Shown piece by piece: positions 46,317 through 57,637 of a stretch of 64,000 nucleotides of DNA. Each line of letters opens with the position of its first letter. Within the stretch, counting starts at the first letter, position 1. This DNA comes from Piper betle (lineage: Eukaryota; Streptophyta; Magnoliopsida; Piperales; Piperaceae). The position numbers and the translations under genes are program-made. The notes under the pieces were generated by a model. The model searched no databases. It had not been told where the DNA came from and worked only from the letters and a program-made list of their open reading frames with translations. The stretch lies in the NCBI GenBank assembly GCA_033002965.1, contig JAURVB010004713.1:1-64000 (forward strand), given 5' to 3'.

Positions 46317-47724
46317 ATTGCCATAGATAATAGATAAACTATTATCTATTATCTATGAGAAATAAGAGAAACTATGAGAAGACATGTTCAAATCTTTGAT
46401 GTCATGAGAAATACGATGAACTATGCAACACATGAAAAAGCAAAATGTGATGCCACTTGCCATAGATAATAGATTTCTTTGTAGTCCTATTAGTCCAATC
46501 AGAATTACCCATAACTAATCACACATAAGTACCCAATTTGAACCGTTAGATGAAAAATGGCCACGTTGTAGGTTCACAAAGAGAACAAACAAAGCTAAAC
46601 CCCCCAAAAAAGGAAAAAATTCCTAGTAAGCGAAGGTTTTGCAAAGTCTATAGAAGGAAACGCTATAAAGTTCATCTTTGGGCGGCCTTCTATTTTATTT
46701 ATCTCTCCATCCCATGTGTCTAATTGGGTGGCCTCAAAGCTCTAACTTCTTCACAATAGTGACGGATGTTGACAAGTGAAGCAATTCCTGTGGCTGATTG
46801 CAAGATCGATGAGAATCCACATGCACATACAAGCAATGATAGATTGGAAAAGGCAGGCAAAGTCTACTTTTTAAGCTTGTACTTGACAAGAAAGTAAAAC
46901 AATGTCATACTCTATTTCTTATTGTTAATTGGAAATGAACATGTTTCTTGCATTTAGTTATTTTTTTCTTGCAAATAATTACCAATTTTTTCACGCATTC
47001 TCTTGTTTTGTTTTTTTTTCATTCGTCGTGACTATGGTTGTTGCTCATTTACTTTACATGGAAGTTGATGACACTATGTCGGATTACTTTTTGAAAGGGA
47101 TGAAAACGGTAAGGACAAGTAAGAAATAAAAGTGGAAGTTAGATCAAAATGATTAATTTATACCTTCTTTTCATAAATATGCTTTTCGTAATTTTTCTCA
47201 TCTAATTGCTCATGTAGCTATTTAAAGCATGCTGGTTGTAGTCGCTAATCAAACTTTGAGTGGAGGCATAAAAATATTTGTATATGTCAATTGGCGTATT
47301 TGGCATGGCACCTGAATTTTCATTTTAAATTATTAATTATTACTTAAATATATTTATTTAGTATTTTGGAGTAAAATAAATTGTATTTTAGCCCTGCGCA
47401 ATATGTGGGTCTACACTCCGTAGCTAAGAATACCTCAGAACATTAAGGAACTTTTATTTTTATTGTGAATATGATCAGGAAACTTAATTCTAAATTGATG
47501 TGTGCTGCAAATAAAACTTGGTTGCATTTTATTCACTTTTATGAAGAGATTATATATTTATTATAATTAAAATTACCTACTTAGAAGAATTTTTTTACGA
47601 GTAGGTAATTTTATAGCATGGTGCATATTCACTACCATGGTATGGTCTGATGTATGTGCAGATGATGACATGGAACGTTTATTGGGGGAAGTGGAGAGAA
47701 AGCATCCGGTAAATGAGAAAGAAG
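46317..47724. other. Spacer with hairpin
   Basis: No gene recognised. 46323-46336 and 46343-46356 form a perfect 14-bp inverted repeat (ATAGATAATAGATA) around a 6-base loop, and GCCATAGATAATAGAT recurs near 46460. The remainder is AT-rich. The frame at 46929-47129 is hydrophobic but has no known motif. Confidence 0.6.
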
Positions 47725-48299
47725 TGTCGAGAAAAATCCCTAAAAGTTGGATATCAATAATAGCGAACACAAGACTTTGGGAAAATAAAGCTTGAAAAAT
47801 AAAATAAAATAAAACCAAAGGAACAGAGATTTAACATCCTCATTCTATCGAGTCAAAAATTACGGGATAATAACGAATAATTCACTACTTCAATTAAAAG
47901 ATTATAGCCATCAAACATATGAGATGTACAAGAAGATTACTCACTCAACCTATACTGTTGAGATTACAAGTTTTTCTCTCTCAATACTCCGTATAAGATT
48001 AAACTCGTGTAATATTTTTCCCTCTTTTAACTCTATATCTCTTCTTTATCTCTTTTTTCTCTCATCTTGTCTTTCTTGTCTTTCTTGTATTTCTTTGCTT
48101 GTCTTTCTTGTCTTGGTTTTTAGAATGAGGCAAATAAAGTTTAATTTATAGAGAAGCTTTAAGATCCTCCATCCTCTATGGAAGAACAAACAATCACTTC
48201 TGTTGGTATTCCGAGATTCTTTTAGTATTCTGAGATTCTTTTAGTTTTCTGAGTGTGACAATGAGCTACATAATATTAATACAATTACACATATTAATA
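47725..48299 (-). repeat. 3' LTR of copia A copy 2
   Basis: 575 bp, TGTCGAGAAAAATC..CATATTAATA in plus order. It matches 6619-7144 and 59506-60040. The extra length is partly a CTTGTCTTTCTTGT-type repeat near 48060-48110. Confidence 0.85.
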
Positions 48300-48379
48300 A
48301 TCTCCCACTTAGAGTCCGTTTGGAACACACCAGTCTAAATTCTTCCTCCACTTGTTCGTTGTATAAGTTCACCTGCATG

Positions 48380-49051
48380 TTAGTGCAAGTTCACCAAAGT
48401 TGAGCAAAAACTCAACTTTTGTCCCTCCACCGGTTTAGTCAACATGTCCGATGAATTCTTCTTGCCATCTATCTTCTCCAACTTTAATTTACCTTCTTCT
48501 AACAAAGATATGATAAAATAATACCTTAACCAAATATGCTTGGGCCTAGAATGAAATGCCGAGTTCTTAGCTAAATGGATTGCACTTTGACAATCACTAT
48601 ACACCCTGCAATCAACCACATTAAAACCTAACTCATTCATTAAAGTTTTAATCCAAATATACTCCTTGCTAGCTTCTATAGCAACCACATATTCAGCCTC
48701 AGTTGAAGATAGAGCAACTATTTTTGCAATTTGGAAACCCAGCTTACTGCAGACTACAGTTCCACCAACTGTAAAGATATATCCAGATGTACTCTTGTGA
48801 TTGTCTCTATTTCTAGCATGGTTTGAGTCTACATAACCTTGCACATTAATATTATCACCCCCAAAACATAAACAGTAATTAGAAGTTCCTTTCAAATACC
48901 TGAAAATCCATTTCACTGCCTTCCAGTGTTCTTTTCCTGGGTTCTTCATGAATCTACTCACTACTCCTACTGCATATACAATATCTAGTCTTGTACTCAC
49001 TATAGCATACATAAGACTTCCAATAGCTGAAACATAAGGCACTGTTTGCAT
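48380..49051 (-). pseudogene. Copia A2 RNase H with RT tail
   Basis: A 223-residue open frame: YVSAIGSLMYAIVSTRLDIV (RT thumb side), GKEHWKAVKWIFRYLKGTSN, then RNase H blocks GYVDSNHARNRDNHKSTSGY, VALSSTEAEYVVAIEASKE and YSDCQSAIHLAKNSAFHSR. The catalytic-type D, E and D are retained. Confidence 0.85.
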
Positions 49052-49084
49052 GTGAGCTTTATCTTCTTCACTCTTAGCACCTTC

Positions 49085-49870
49085 TTATTTTGACAATTGA
49101 AAATTACTACCCAAAGTAGTAGTCACCGACTTAGTTTCATTCATGTTGAATCTCTCAAGAACTTTCTTTACATATCCTTTTTGAGATAACCACAACTTCT
49201 TGATCTTCTTGTTTTGGGTAATTTGCATTTGAAGAAATTGTTTTGCTTCACCCAAATCCTTTATGAAAAAACTATTGGCTAATCTCATTTTGAGATTAAC
49301 AATTATCTCTATATAAGTCCCTGCAACAAACATGTTACAAAGTTAAAATAATGAAATTGCCATTATTAAATTTTTGTAGATATACACAGTCGTCCAAATT
49401 GCTCATAGCAAATCCATTATCTAACATAAACTTGTCAAATTTTAAATACCATTGTCTTGATGCTTGTTTGACTCCATATAGACTCCTTTTCAATTTGCAT
49501 ACCATATTTTCTTTACCTTTGACTTGAAATCCTTTTGGTTGTTCCATATAAATCTCCTCCTCCAAATCACCATGAAGGAAAACTGTATTTATGTCAAGCT
49601 GTTCTAAGTACAACCACTTTACAGCCATAATACTTAAAATAATTCTAATAGAAGTCATTTTTACAACGGGTGCAAATATTTCATGAAAATCAATTCATTT
49701 TCTTTGACTAAAACCTTTCACCACAGGTCTTACCTTATACCTTTGTACACCACCGGACTTGACCCGATAGATCTACTTGTTTTGTAGAACCTTTATTTTT
49801 GGTGGCAGCTTCACCAATTCCTATGTATGATTCTTCTCTAATGATAACATCTCATCTTTCATGGCCAACT
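49085..49870 (-). pseudogene. Copia A2 reverse transcriptase
   Basis: 49335-49658 holds [40 protein letters not shown] and SLYGVKQASRQWY. 49085-49333 holds NSFFIKDLGEAKQFLQMQIT and GYVKKVLERFNMNE. The YxDD catalytic site lies at the junction (~49335), where the sequence is shifted and shortened, so the motif is lost. Confidence 0.8.
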
Positions 49871-50297
49871 CCTACTTAAGATGAGCTTTGTCACTCATGG
49901 CTTCATCATAGGACTCTGGTTCTCCTGCATCAGCATGCAAAATATGTTGTACAATTAAATTTAATTTTTGAGTAGGCTTCCTGACCCTTATGCTCCTCCT
50001 TGGTTCTAGAGCAACAACTATTTCTTGTGGTGACTCTGAGTCATCAATTTTAACTTGTGTATCATAATATTCAGAATCTGATTCATCATCATGTGGTTGA
50101 TTAGCCTGTAACTCACCTTCTTGTTTGGTCTCTTTAGAACATAATTGTTCCTCATCACTTGGAACAAATCTTTGATTTTCTTTACTTGGTATCTCTTTAT
50201 CTGTCTCATCAAGCTCCATATACTCTTTTTCTTTGGATTCCTCAATCTTTTCTTTCTTCCTGTCTTTGTACATGCATTCTTCATTGAATACAACATC

Positions 50298-50970
50298 CTA
50301 ACTTCGAAATACCTTGTTCTCGAAATCCCACATTCGGTAACTATACTCGTCACCCTCATATCCAAGAAATACATACTTGACGGATTTTGAATCAAGCTTC
50401 TTTCTTGATTCCCTATCAATATGTGCATATGTAATACAACCAAAGACTTTTAAGAAAAAAATAGTCAACTTTCTTATCAAACAATACCTCTTCCGGTATT
50501 TTTCCATTTAAGATGCTTGATGGACTTTGGTTGATTAAATAGACAGTTGTATCTACAGTGGCACCCCAAAGATGCAAAGGGAGTCCAGCATGAACCCTCA
50601 TACTTCTCGCTCGCTTTAGGACAGTCCTATTCATTCTCTCCGCCGCCCCATTCTGTTGTGGTGTCCTTAGCACTGTCTTGATCCTTCTAATCCCACACTT
50701 TTCACAATAGGAGTTAAACTCCTTATTGCAATATTCTTTGTCATTATTTGACAGAAGACATTTCAATCACAAACCTGTTTCATTCTCAACTCGGGCTTTC
50801 CATATCTTGAAAATGCTAAAGACTTTTGATTTTTTCTTAATAGTGTAGATCCATGTCTTCCTACTAAAATCGTTAATGAAAGTAACAAAATAGAAATTAC
50901 CTCCAAAAGATTTACCATGGGCTGGCCCCCAAACATCTGTATGAACCAACTCCAACATTTTGGATTTCAT
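50298..50970 (-). pseudogene. Copia A2 integrase
   Basis: 50767-50970: LVHTDVWGPAHGKSFGGNFY and TFINDFSRKTWIY of the core (the usual FIDD reads FIND). 50416-50766: GIRRIKTVLRTPQQNGAAER and LPLHLWGATVDTTVYLINQS. 50298-50507: KVFGCITYAHIDRESRKKLD. It is nearly continuous across two frames, with one stop near 50767. Confidence 0.85.
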
Positions 50971-51319
50971 CTCTCGCCCATCCTTTGTAAAGCTGACCCG
51001 TTTCTATTTACCTAAAACACAGTCTTCACAAAAACCAAAGTTAAAATCATTTATACTTGTCAAAACCTACTTGGAATGTAAGATCCTCATCCCACTCTCG
51101 CTCAAGTGACCAAACCTTCTATGCTATAATGTTGTTATGTCATTCTTCTCAGCGGCCAAAGAAACAAACAGATCTACCTTGGTAGACAATGGGTAAAGTG
51201 TGTCCACCACCTTCCCTTGATCACTACCATTGCTCTCTTGCTGGTCTTTCACTGATTGTTTTTGAATGTGATCCTTTAGCTCTCTTGGTTCAGCTTGTTA
51301 ATAGATATAAGATTCTTTT

Positions 51320-52060
51320 TCAATTCAAGTATATACCTGACCTCCTTGAGAATAAGTTTACTTTCATCATGCATCTTCAAATGAATTATTCCCTTACCTT
51401 TAATTTTGCACTTCTGACCATTGCTAATAGTTACGTATCCTAACTCACTCTTGACAAAATCATAAAACTATTCTTTGTGAGAAGTACAATGAAATAAAAC
51501 ACTTGAATCAATATACCATGTATCTATGCTGTAATCATTATAAATAGATAAACAAAATTTCTCTTCATGACCATCAACAACATTAGCTACATTCTTGACT
51601 CACTCGGGACAATCCTTCTTTACATGTCTTTCCTTGTCACAAATCCAATAAGTAGGCTTACCCTTGAATATTCCTTTGGATTTAGAGCGCCCTCGATTCT
51701 TAGGACCTCTACTTTGACCTCTCCCTCTTTCTTTGCCCTTACTTTTGTCCACCGACAAAGCTGTGCTCGAGATGGACTGTGTGTTATCTACCATGCTCTT
51801 CTTCATCATCTCCTAATTTAAGATTGTACCTAGCACTTCTTCAAACTTAAGTAGTTCTTTTAATGCATTACTTATAGAAGTAATTACCGTATCCTAACTC
51901 TTCGGCAAATAACACATGAACATTAAAGATTTAATATCTTCATTAAAGGTCATCTCTACAAATTCAAGTTGTGCCCAAATTACATTGAAATTATTCAAAT
52001 GATTAGTAATAGATTTACCTTCGGGCATCCTTAAAGAGACAAACTTTTCAACAATAATAA
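51320..52060 (-). pseudogene. Copia A2 protease remnant and gag
   Basis: 51600-51809 keeps the basic region GRGQSRGPKNRGRSKSKGIF and a zinc knuckle CDKERHVKKDC whose first cysteine motif reads YWIC rather than CWIC. 51320-51600 matches the protease C-terminal segment of copy 1. The gag core (51840-52060) has stops. Confidence 0.7.
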
Positions 52061-52323
52061 CCTGTTAGAGGCTGATGACTCCTCAAACACTAGCTAACAC
52101 CTCCATCAACCCTTTGACTGTTGTCTATTTGGAGACATTAAAAGCTATCGACTGTGTTAAACACAATCGAACAATAGCTAAGGCTCACCTATCCAACAAG
52201 GTCCACTCCTCGGCTAACATCCCTTCTGGCTTGGTACCTATAAGTGGTTGATGTAGCTGCTTCTGGTTTGGTACCTATCAGCGGTTGATGTAGCTGCTTC
52301 TCGTATAGATGATCCTCAATCTG

Positions 52324-52664
52324 CTCACCCATACTCGTCAAACATCCAATGAGAAGCTTAAATTTTGCATAACAAGAGGAAGAGAAAAGAATACTATTAA
52401 TAAATAAATATGCATATTAGCTATTTGGTTGTTGTAAAGTTAATTTATTGAGGCGGCACCACCAAATTATGCTAATTAGATTTTTAAGAAATGAACTTGC
52501 AGCCATTCAAATGGGATGCAACTGATTGGGAGCTGTAATTATTAGAGTAGAACATGGAAATTATTTGTATGTGATCCTAATTACTTGTATGTGATGCTAT
52601 GTTGTGAGAGAGTAGAACATGGAAAATATTAGAGTATTTGAGTATTGTACCTGCATCCGTGGTT
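52324..52664. other. Junction spacer between copia A2 and NLR-1
   Basis: No LTR is present where the 5' LTR of copia A2 should be. The sequence is AT-rich and leads into the 3' end of NLR-1. Confidence 0.6.
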
Positions 52665-52872
52665 GCATCATATGCAGCGTAGCGATTGCCAATCTAATCT
52701 GCCTTCCCTCTCTAATTGCTCCTCCAGTTTGGGACAATTAAACACCCACAAAAATACAAGGTTGGGAGGTAAAACATCATGGGGGTGGATCTCGAGGTTA
52801 GGACATTTAGAAAGTTGCAATTTTCTTAGAGAGGTGAAGTTGCTAAATCCGTTGGGCAAGTTCCTCAGATTT

Positions 52873-54069
52873 TCACAATCTATCTATCAGAAGAAATTCA
52901 AGGTGATCAGCTGGCACTGGCAGGTCCTGAGGGTAAAAGGAGATGAGGCGGGGACATTGGAAGATATAGAAAATCCTGAGAGAGGTGAATTTGTGCAAAT
53001 CTCTGGGCATGCAAGTCAAGTTTGGGCAATTGTAAAAATATAATTCCCGCAGAGCGGGTGGAGAACTGGCTTCATCATCACAATTAGGTGGTAGGAGCAA
53101 GAAGTTTGCTGGACGCAAATTCAAAATTGTGAGAGACTCCAGGGATGTAAGGCCGCTTGGCAAACAAGTGATCTTATCATCCAATTGACCAAGCCCTACC
53201 CTTAACTCCTTGAGTTTGATACACGTTGCATTTGTAGCAGAAGCTTGTACTTGTCGCAGGAACCAATCGAGATAATAATACTCACATTCTAATTTCTCCA
53301 ACTGATGGGCAAGGAAGTGCACGACCGCAATGTCATCGGAGAACGATGGAAGAAGAACTAGGGAGGCTGCTTTTAATGCTCTGCATTCTTTCAAAGTCAA
53401 TGTCGTCAGCTTTGGAGTAGCCATTGAAACTTCCCTCAAAACAGGGCAGTTTTCAATAGTTAATTGTTTTAGAGATGGAAGCTCCACCCCCACCACCCTC
53501 TCCATCATCCCCAAACCGGCAATCCGGAAACGCACTAGCTTGCGAAGGCAGCCGTTGGACATCCAATTGGGAAGCTTGTGGCCGCCGTAGTTAAAGAAGG
53601 CCAAGGTTTTGAGTGCGTCATGGGGTTCAAGAGCTTCCAGGATTTTCACTGCCTTTGATTCTCCATCTCTCGCTAAGGAATTGGAAGGTGCATCATTGAT
53701 CTGAACCTTACTTCCATCGATCCAACGGAACTCAAGTTCCACAATGTGCTTCTTGCTCTCAAGATCAACCATTGAAGCTTCCTCTGCGGAACCAATGTTT
53801 TCCATCCTGTCAATGCATAGTCTGCCTTTAAGCCTGTTCAAGTCTTTGAGCTCATTGATGCCACGCCCATTTTCCTTACCAACAGTATATGACGTCAATA
53901 CCTCAAGACCAGTTAACTTTCCTATGTGTGGTGGTAGTTCACAGAAAACATCTATTTCTAGCACATGAAGACTCGTGACATTTACAATGGATTCAGGAAC
54001 ACTTGATATTGAACTATCCCGAAGTTTAAGTATCTGCAGATTTTGGAGATTGCCAATGTCTATTGCCAA
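52873..54069 (-). pseudogene. NLR-1 main leucine-rich repeat frame
   Basis: 398 codons of irregular LRRs (NLQNLQILKLRDSSISSVPE; LTGLEVLTSYTVGKENGRGI; LPSLKQLTIENCPVLREV; LRELYFYNCPNLTCMP). The GKENGRGINELKDLNRLKG segment after the early repeats is typical of RGA-like CNLs. The terminal repeats continue in a different frame at 52668-52859. Confidence 0.9.
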
Positions 54070-54436
54070 ATGTGTAAGACTGATGACAATGAAATAAGGC
54101 CTAGGACTCTCAAGTTATAAAGAGTGTAAATTGATTCTGGCAGACTTGATACTCCAGTGTCAGAAATGTCTAGGTACCATAGATTGAAGAGGTTACCCAT
54201 ATCCTTAGGCAAATTTTGAAGATAATGACAATGTGAAAGGTCCAACACTTGCAAATTGCTCAGCGTGCATATTGAATCCTGAGAGATCTCCAGCAAGTCC
54301 ACAACCTTTTAAATTGATATAACGGAGATGCTTCATATCACCGATGGAACTTGGTAGCTCTGATAAGCTACGAACAAAGGGGAAGTATAAAACTCTCAGC
54401 ATTTTGTAAGACCAAATTTTTTCATGTGGCCCATCT

Positions 54437-55495
54437 TCAAATCCATCGAGTCCTTATCAGTGTGCGTAAGTTATTTGCATCAATGATCAACTCAAACGTC
54501 TTACCATCATGAAATGGACTACTAAAAGATGCATGCCTCACACTTGCAGGGGCTTTACTTGAACTGGAACCACTTTTCGCTTGGTAGAAAAATTTCCCAG
54601 ATACAATGCAAGCAAGGTGATGTATGATGTCATGCATCATATCATTTTCTTGAACGAGAGATCTCCCTTTCAAATCGTTATAGTATTGATTCCCAATATT
54701 TTCTGGCAATGTACCGTCTTTTAGCTCTATTAGGCCTTCTGCAATCCACATTCGTACTAATTTATTTTGTTCAAACCTGAAATCAGAGGGGAATATTGCG
54801 AAGTATTCAAAGCAGCGCTTTAGAAAAGCCGGTAAATAGTAATAACTTAATCTCAAAGCTGGGTGGATTTCATCGTTCTCAAAGGCTGAATGCCACAATT
54901 CATTTTGCAATATAGCCTTCCACCTTCCCTCTTCAGCCCCTCGTAACATGGCCCCAATCACTTTAACGGCAAGAGGAACTCCACCACATTTTTTCACGAT
55001 TGCCTTCCCCATTTTCATCATCTCTTCTTGATTCATACCCACATCAATCCCTTCAAAAGCTTTATCTCTGAATATGGCCCAACATTGATCATAATCTAGC
55101 AGGCCTAACGGATACGGTGCCTTGTTGCTAATACCATCTGCCACTTTTTTCATTCTAGTAGTAACAAGAATTTTACTACCTTTTGCACCAAAATTAAACG
55201 GAGCTTTCAACTTGTCCCACTCTTTGGTCGTCCAGACATCATCCAACACAAACAAAAATCTTTTATTGTTGACAATACTTTTAAGACTAGCTTGTAGTGC
55301 TGCTAGGGACTGAATGTTATAGTACATGCCTGGTGATGCAGCATACACTACCAGCTCTTTAGTCACTTTAGTAACGTCAAAAACATCGGACACACAAGCC
55401 CAACTCTTCACGTCGAAGGCATTTTCAACCCTCTGATCTTGAAATACTAGTTGGGCAAGGGTGGTCTTCCCTAACCCCCCATCCCTACCAGGCAA
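54437..55495 (-). pseudogene. NLR-1 NB-ARC frame
   Basis: About 347 codons with every NB-ARC landmark after the P-loop: kinase-2, RNBS-B, GLPL, RNBS-D and the DMMHD motif. It ends at a stop after NNLRTLIRTRWI, where LRR sequence resumes in another frame at 54402. Confidence 0.9.
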
Positions 55496-56121
55496 ATCAC
55501 ATCATACTTCTTCGTGCTTGTTGAACGAGCATTCGTTGCCAACAACATGTCAACTAAGCTTTCTATGTCCTTCTCACGGCCATGTATCTCAGACTCATCT
55601 ATAGAAGGACCCGTCTCAGGTCTGGACATCGCGTGAGGCATTGTCCAATTTGCATAGCGTCCCACAATATCCCTCCTTATCTTGAGGTAATCTGCCTCTT
55701 GGGCAAGTTCTTCAAGTCTACCCAAAACACAACAAATCCTAGTCTTGATGCTATTTGATCTACCATAAATATTGGAGAAGTTGTTGTGTACCTGAATGTT
55801 GCTTGGTTGACTTGTAGTCGTAAGGTCAAGATGCAGCCTTTCCAACTTGATCTCGTCAAGTAAGTCGTCTGCATCATAGAGCAAGTCCTTGAGATCATCC
55901 ATCCACTCATCCACGCTCTTCTCAGCAAGCCTCCTCCTTTCACCATCCACAAGAAGATCTTGAAATCTTGACAGCATCTTCTCCATTTTTTTCAGCTCCC
56001 GATCAAAATCCAGGAAGAGAGTGCGGCCCCTCCTGATAACAGCAGCCAGATCCTGAAGAACAGATTGTAAAAAGGCAGTAACAGCAGCCTCCCCCATGAT
56101 CTGGAGAGCCATGATGTGCAA
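55471..56121 (-). pseudogene. NLR-1 coiled-coil exon part up to the P-loop
   Basis: 216 codons from an upstream ATG (possible starts also at the MALQ and MGEA methionines). The Rx N-terminal domain spans roughly residues 8-110. The frame ends VICLVGMGG-stop. The next frame over restarts with GGLGKTTLAQ, so the break falls exactly inside the nucleotide-binding P-loop. Confidence 0.85.
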
Positions 56122-56485
56122 AGGCGACGAAGGTGAGAGTTTTTGGAGATGAAAACGCAGGACCAGTCGTCGGCAGACAAGAACAAGTCTCCTTAAGTTT
56201 CTTTAATAACCAACTAAACCGACGGAACCAAACACACCTTCGTTTGAACAAGCTTCCAACCACTCTCCAATGGTTTTTTAAATGAAGTTACCAGGTTGTT
56301 TCAGAAGCCAGCAGACAATGCTTTTTGTAACATATCATAAAAAAATGACGGCCAGATGCCGCAGTCGGTTAAAAATGATATTTTTTATACTGAAATTAAA
56401 GAATGCAAATGACATTTTGGGTCTTAATAGATTCGAACTATCATTTTAATAGAAATAATAAAACTTTACTGTGCTTAAGTTCCAT

Positions 56486-56494
56486 GTCCCAAAT
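56486..56494. repeat. Left 9-bp target-site duplication of the Pack-MULE
   Basis: GTCCCAAAT, identical to 57562-57570. It is present once, uninterrupted, in the paralogous site near 59437-59447. Confidence 0.9.
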
Positions 56495-56560
56495 GAATAA
56501 ATTTTGGAGACGCCTCAATATTAGACGCCCAAGAAACGCGTGAATAAAAGATTGACACGT
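56495..56560. repeat. Pack-MULE left terminal inverted repeat
   Basis: 66 bp, reverse complement of 57496-57561 with ~5 mismatches, ending ACACGT at the inner side. Confidence 0.9.
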
Positions 56561-56616
56561 CAATGGTGGGACCCGCTACTCCCGAGAAATCCAAATATCT
56601 CCGGCAACGTCTCCGA

Positions 56617-57495
56617 CTAATCTCCGGCCAGCACCGCCGCCCGCCCGCCCTTTGCCTCCAAGCTGCCCATTGCCACCGCCACCACCTCCCTATACTCAAA
56701 GAAGAACCTCTTCACCGCCGCCTCCGCCTGCAGAAGGTGCACCCTCGCCGCCTCGTCGCCGGGGGCTCTCCCCTCCAGCAGCCGCATAGCCGCCTCCACC
56801 ACCCTCGGGCCGCCGCTCGGGTCCGCCTCAACCCCGAGCACTGTCAGCACCCGATGCCGGAGCTCCTTGCAGGACTGCACCAGCCCCGCAAGCCCGGCGG
56901 ACCACGTCTCCGACGGGTTGATGCCAAGCTAGTTCTTCAATTTGAGCAGGTCGGAGGGATCCATCAGGATATGCAGCTCTTGGATCTCTGACAATAGTTT
57001 CCAGAATCGCTCCAATAGCCAACAGCGGTCGAAGCAGGTCTCTCCTTTTGCGTAGGAGCTCGGCGGCGGCGGCGACCCAGCACTCGAAGATCTGGTGCGC
57101 GGTGAAGAGGTCTGGTTCTCGGCGTTGTTGGCGTCGAAAGGTGGCTGCTTGAGTGCATGGAGCTCGGCCGGGGAGTAGAGCAGGTCGTACTTGAGGGTGG
57201 GCTTGCCGGCGAGGTTGGGCGCGCTGACCCCGAGCGTGAACGGCGTGCCGGCCATGCAGCACTCGATGCCGAACGTGATCCTCGACGCCGCCGCCTCCGA
57301 CCTCCGCCATGAGGCCAGTCGGGGGAGGAGGCTGGCCTCGCTACCACGGCTCACGACTGCAGGCTGGCCGCCTGACACGGCCCACACCTCGCTCAAGCTC
57401 CGGCCCTGAGACAGCACGCCCGGCGTCACCCACAGGCCCACGACCGGAGCAGCGGTGGCGGCTGCTTCCTCATCGGCGCACTTGGGATGCGTGAC
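56617..57495 (-). pseudogene. HSPRO: HSPRO/Hs1pro-1-like gene fragment captured by the Pack-MULE
   Basis: HSPRO proteins are plant stress/defence-associated proteins named after sugar-beet Hs1pro-1. Minus-strand blocks in order: APVVGLWVTPGVLSQGRS, SEVWAVSGGQPAVVSRGSEA, SLLPRLASWRRSEAAASRIT, LAGKPTLKYDLLYSPAELHA, LFTAHQIFECWVAAAAELL (other frame), RCWLLERFWKLLSEIQELHI, MDPSDLLKLKN, then TAG where the family has Q, LGINPSETW, CKELRHRVLTVLGVEADPSG and AVKRFFFEYREVVAVAMGSL. Both gene ends are missing; about the middle 60% is kept. Two compensating frameshifts near 57010-57120 and one nonsense codon break it. GC content and uninterrupted homology indicate capture of genomic exon sequence. Confidence 0.88.
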
Positions 57496-57561
57496 ACGTG
57501 TCAGTCTTCTATTCACGCGTTCCTTGGGCGTCTAATGTTAAGGCGTCTCCAAAATTTATTC
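57496..57561. repeat. Pack-MULE right terminal inverted repeat
   Basis: 66 bp, partner of 56495-56560. It ends TTTATTC at 57561. Confidence 0.9.
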
Positions 57562-57570
57562 GTCCCAAAT
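57562..57570. repeat. Right 9-bp target-site duplication of the Pack-MULE
   Basis: GTCCCAAAT, identical to 56486-56494. Confidence 0.9.
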
Positions 57571-57637
57571 CCCTCGTGATGCTGATGGATCATCCATCTC
57601 AAGTATGCCACCTTGACCATAGATCGATCCAAGTTTA

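Larger units (their letters stand above)
47725..52323 (-). mobile_element. Ty1/copia family A copy 2, 5' truncated
   Basis: Minus strand. The 3' LTR (47725-48299) and polypurine region are followed by RNase H, RT, integrase, protease remnant and gag, matching copy 1 throughout. The 5' LTR and part of the leader are absent: homology stops near 52323 inside the stretch reading GATGATCCTCAATCTGC. A ~41-bp stretch (GGCTTGGTACCTAT..) is tandemly duplicated at ~52227-52300. Frames are broken but better preserved than in copy 1. Confidence 0.85.
52665..56121 (-). pseudogene. CC-NB-ARC-LRR disease-resistance protein, broken (NLR-1)
   Basis: NLRs are intracellular immune receptors that sense pathogen effectors. 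From ATG at 56121: Rx-type coiled coil (AAVTAFLQSVLQDLAAVIRR; VDEWMDDLKDLLYDADDLLD), then NB-ARC with P-loop GMGG/LGKTTLAQ, kinase-2 FLFVLDDVW, RNBS-B GSKILVTTR, GLPL motif GGVPLAVKVIG, RNBS-D CFEYFAIFPSDF and MHD-region DMMHDIIHHLA. LRRs follow (ELPSSIGDMKHLRYINLKGC; LQVLDLSHCHYLQNLPKDM; long 398-residue frame 52873-54069), ending LEREGRLDWQSLRCI. The reading frame changes five times: at the P-loop C6 run (55475-55480), near 54437, ~54300, ~54070 and ~52870. All domains are present in order, so it was a full-length gene recently. Confidence 0.9.
56495..57561 (-). mobile_element. Pack-MULE (non-autonomous Mutator-like element) carrying an HSPRO fragment
   Basis: A 1,067-bp element with 66-bp terminal inverted repeats at 56495-56560 and 57496-57561, which differ at about five transition sites. 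Both begin GAATAAATTTTGGAGACGCC. It is bounded by a perfect 9-bp duplication (GTCCCAAAT), the size made by Mutator transposases. It encodes no transposase. Its interior is a GC-rich captured piece of a host gene of the HSPRO/Hs1pro-1 family, far richer in GC than the surroundings. It sits in the upstream flank of NLR-1. The paralogous flank of NLR-2 lacks it. Confidence 0.92.

Noticed and set aside
46929..47129. Hydrophobic 66-codon frame resembling a small membrane protein
   Set aside because: AT-rich spacer often yields Phe/Leu-rich frames; no promoter or homologue evident.
56563..56991. 142-codon plus-strand open frame rich in Arg, His and Pro
   Set aside because: Antisense shadow of the GC-rich HSPRO fragment; no homology and biased codons expected on that strand.
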